NCBI GenBank assembly: GCA_020846005.1
Contig: JADLEQ010000112.1
Location: forward strand, 1 to 61,474
Direction: 5' to 3'
Length of the DNA stretch: 61,474 nt
From: Polyangiaceae bacterium
GTDB lineage: Bacteria > Myxococcota_A > Polyangia > Polyangiales > Polyangiaceae
Shown in pieces: positions 61,281 to 61,474 of the stretch (its first letter is position 1; each line of letters begins with the position of its first letter). Under the pieces are notes generated by a model. That model ran no database searches. It saw only the letters and a list, made by a program, of their open reading frames with translations, and was not told the origin of the DNA. Made by a program: the position numbers and the translations under genes.

Positions 61281-61474
61281 CGGGCGGGGGCGGGGGCGAG
61301 GGCTTGAGCGGGGGCGAGCGCGAGGGCGAGCGCGAGGGCGTGGGCGGGGGCGGGGGCGAGCGCGAGGGCGGGGGCGGGGGCGGGGGCGAGCGCGAGGGCG
61401 GGGGCGGGGGCGTGGGCGGGGGCGAGCGCGAGGGCGAGCGCGGGGGCGAGCGCGAGGGCGAGCGCGAGGGCGAG
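61281..61474. repeat. degenerate GC-rich hexanucleotide repeat, continuing past the window
   Basis: About 32 hexamers of consensus (G/A)G(G/C)GCG (GGGGCG, AGGGCG, AGCGCG, TGGGCG) run to the last base. One strand has almost only G with A and C, so strong strand asymmetry. Apart from this and the icd upstream motifs, 61110-61474 holds no gene that I can support; the repeat keeps reading frames open and produces spurious ORFs. Confidence 0.85.

Overview
The window looks like chromosomal DNA from a myxobacterium of the Polyangiales (Sorangium/Polyangium/Sandaracinus-like). The evidence is very high GC throughout, many lipoproteins with long Gly/Ala/Ser linkers after the lipobox, a MYXO-CTERM-type sorting tail, a fibro-slime domain, Cys-rich DGNPC-type repeats, a Hanks kinase next to PEGA and formylglycine-enzyme-like (FGE-like) lipoproteins, and a hybrid histidine kinase. 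I see no tRNA, rRNA, CRISPR array, IS element or prophage. Genes are densely packed. The only stretch over 300 bases without a gene is 61110-61474, which holds the icd upstream region and a hexanucleotide repeat.

Layout. 1-3666: 3' part of a giant Cys-rich surface protein. 3675-7417 (-): DUF4126 membrane protein and a TMTC-like glycosyltransferase. 7552-13657: endoglycoceramidase-like lipoprotein (+), then heme A synthase, an AttH/CrtC-like protein, a His-rich exported methyltransferase, PlsC and a TerB-like protein (-). 13726-16584 (-): GMC oxidoreductase and a small conserved protein. 16774-20529 (+): pterin carbinolamine dehydratase, a polytopic membrane protein and a PI-PLC-like lipoprotein.

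20658-26904 (-) is a compact type II fatty-acid-synthase island read in the order FabD, FabI-like reductase, FabH, FabA, FabZ-like, FabB/F-like, ACP, phosphopantetheinyl transferase. An M23 peptidase gene lies just upstream. A 31-bp dyad at 27939-27969 sits between that peptidase and a divergent operon of TetR regulator, radical SAM enzyme and membrane protein (27974-30881). Together these look like a locally regulated lipid biosynthesis and modification locus, and this is my main candidate for an undescribed system.

30928-39468: fibro-slime lipoprotein, tryptophanase/tyrosine phenol-lyase-family enzyme, a small unknown protein, B12-type radical SAM protein, chlorophyllase-like hydrolase, DUF2079 protein and glyoxalase I. 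39681-41699: hybrid sensor kinase. 41717-46060 (-): an overlapping three-gene operon of a Cys-rich CxGxC lipoprotein, an FGE-like lipoprotein and a TonB-dependent receptor carrying its own TonB_C domain. 46239-50411 (+): GDPD, a sigma-54-type promoter with a Cys-less DsbA-like protein and a degenerate HATPase-like protein, and a biotin carboxylase/BCCP.

50464-54108 (-): large repeat lipoprotein, probably a beta-propeller. 54303-59430 (+): Ser/Thr kinase, PEGA protein and FGE-like lipoprotein, preceded by a perfect 28-bp palindrome. 59491-61109 (-): NADP-type isocitrate dehydrogenase translationally coupled to a 76-residue lipoprotein. Product names come from reading motifs by eye; no database search was run.
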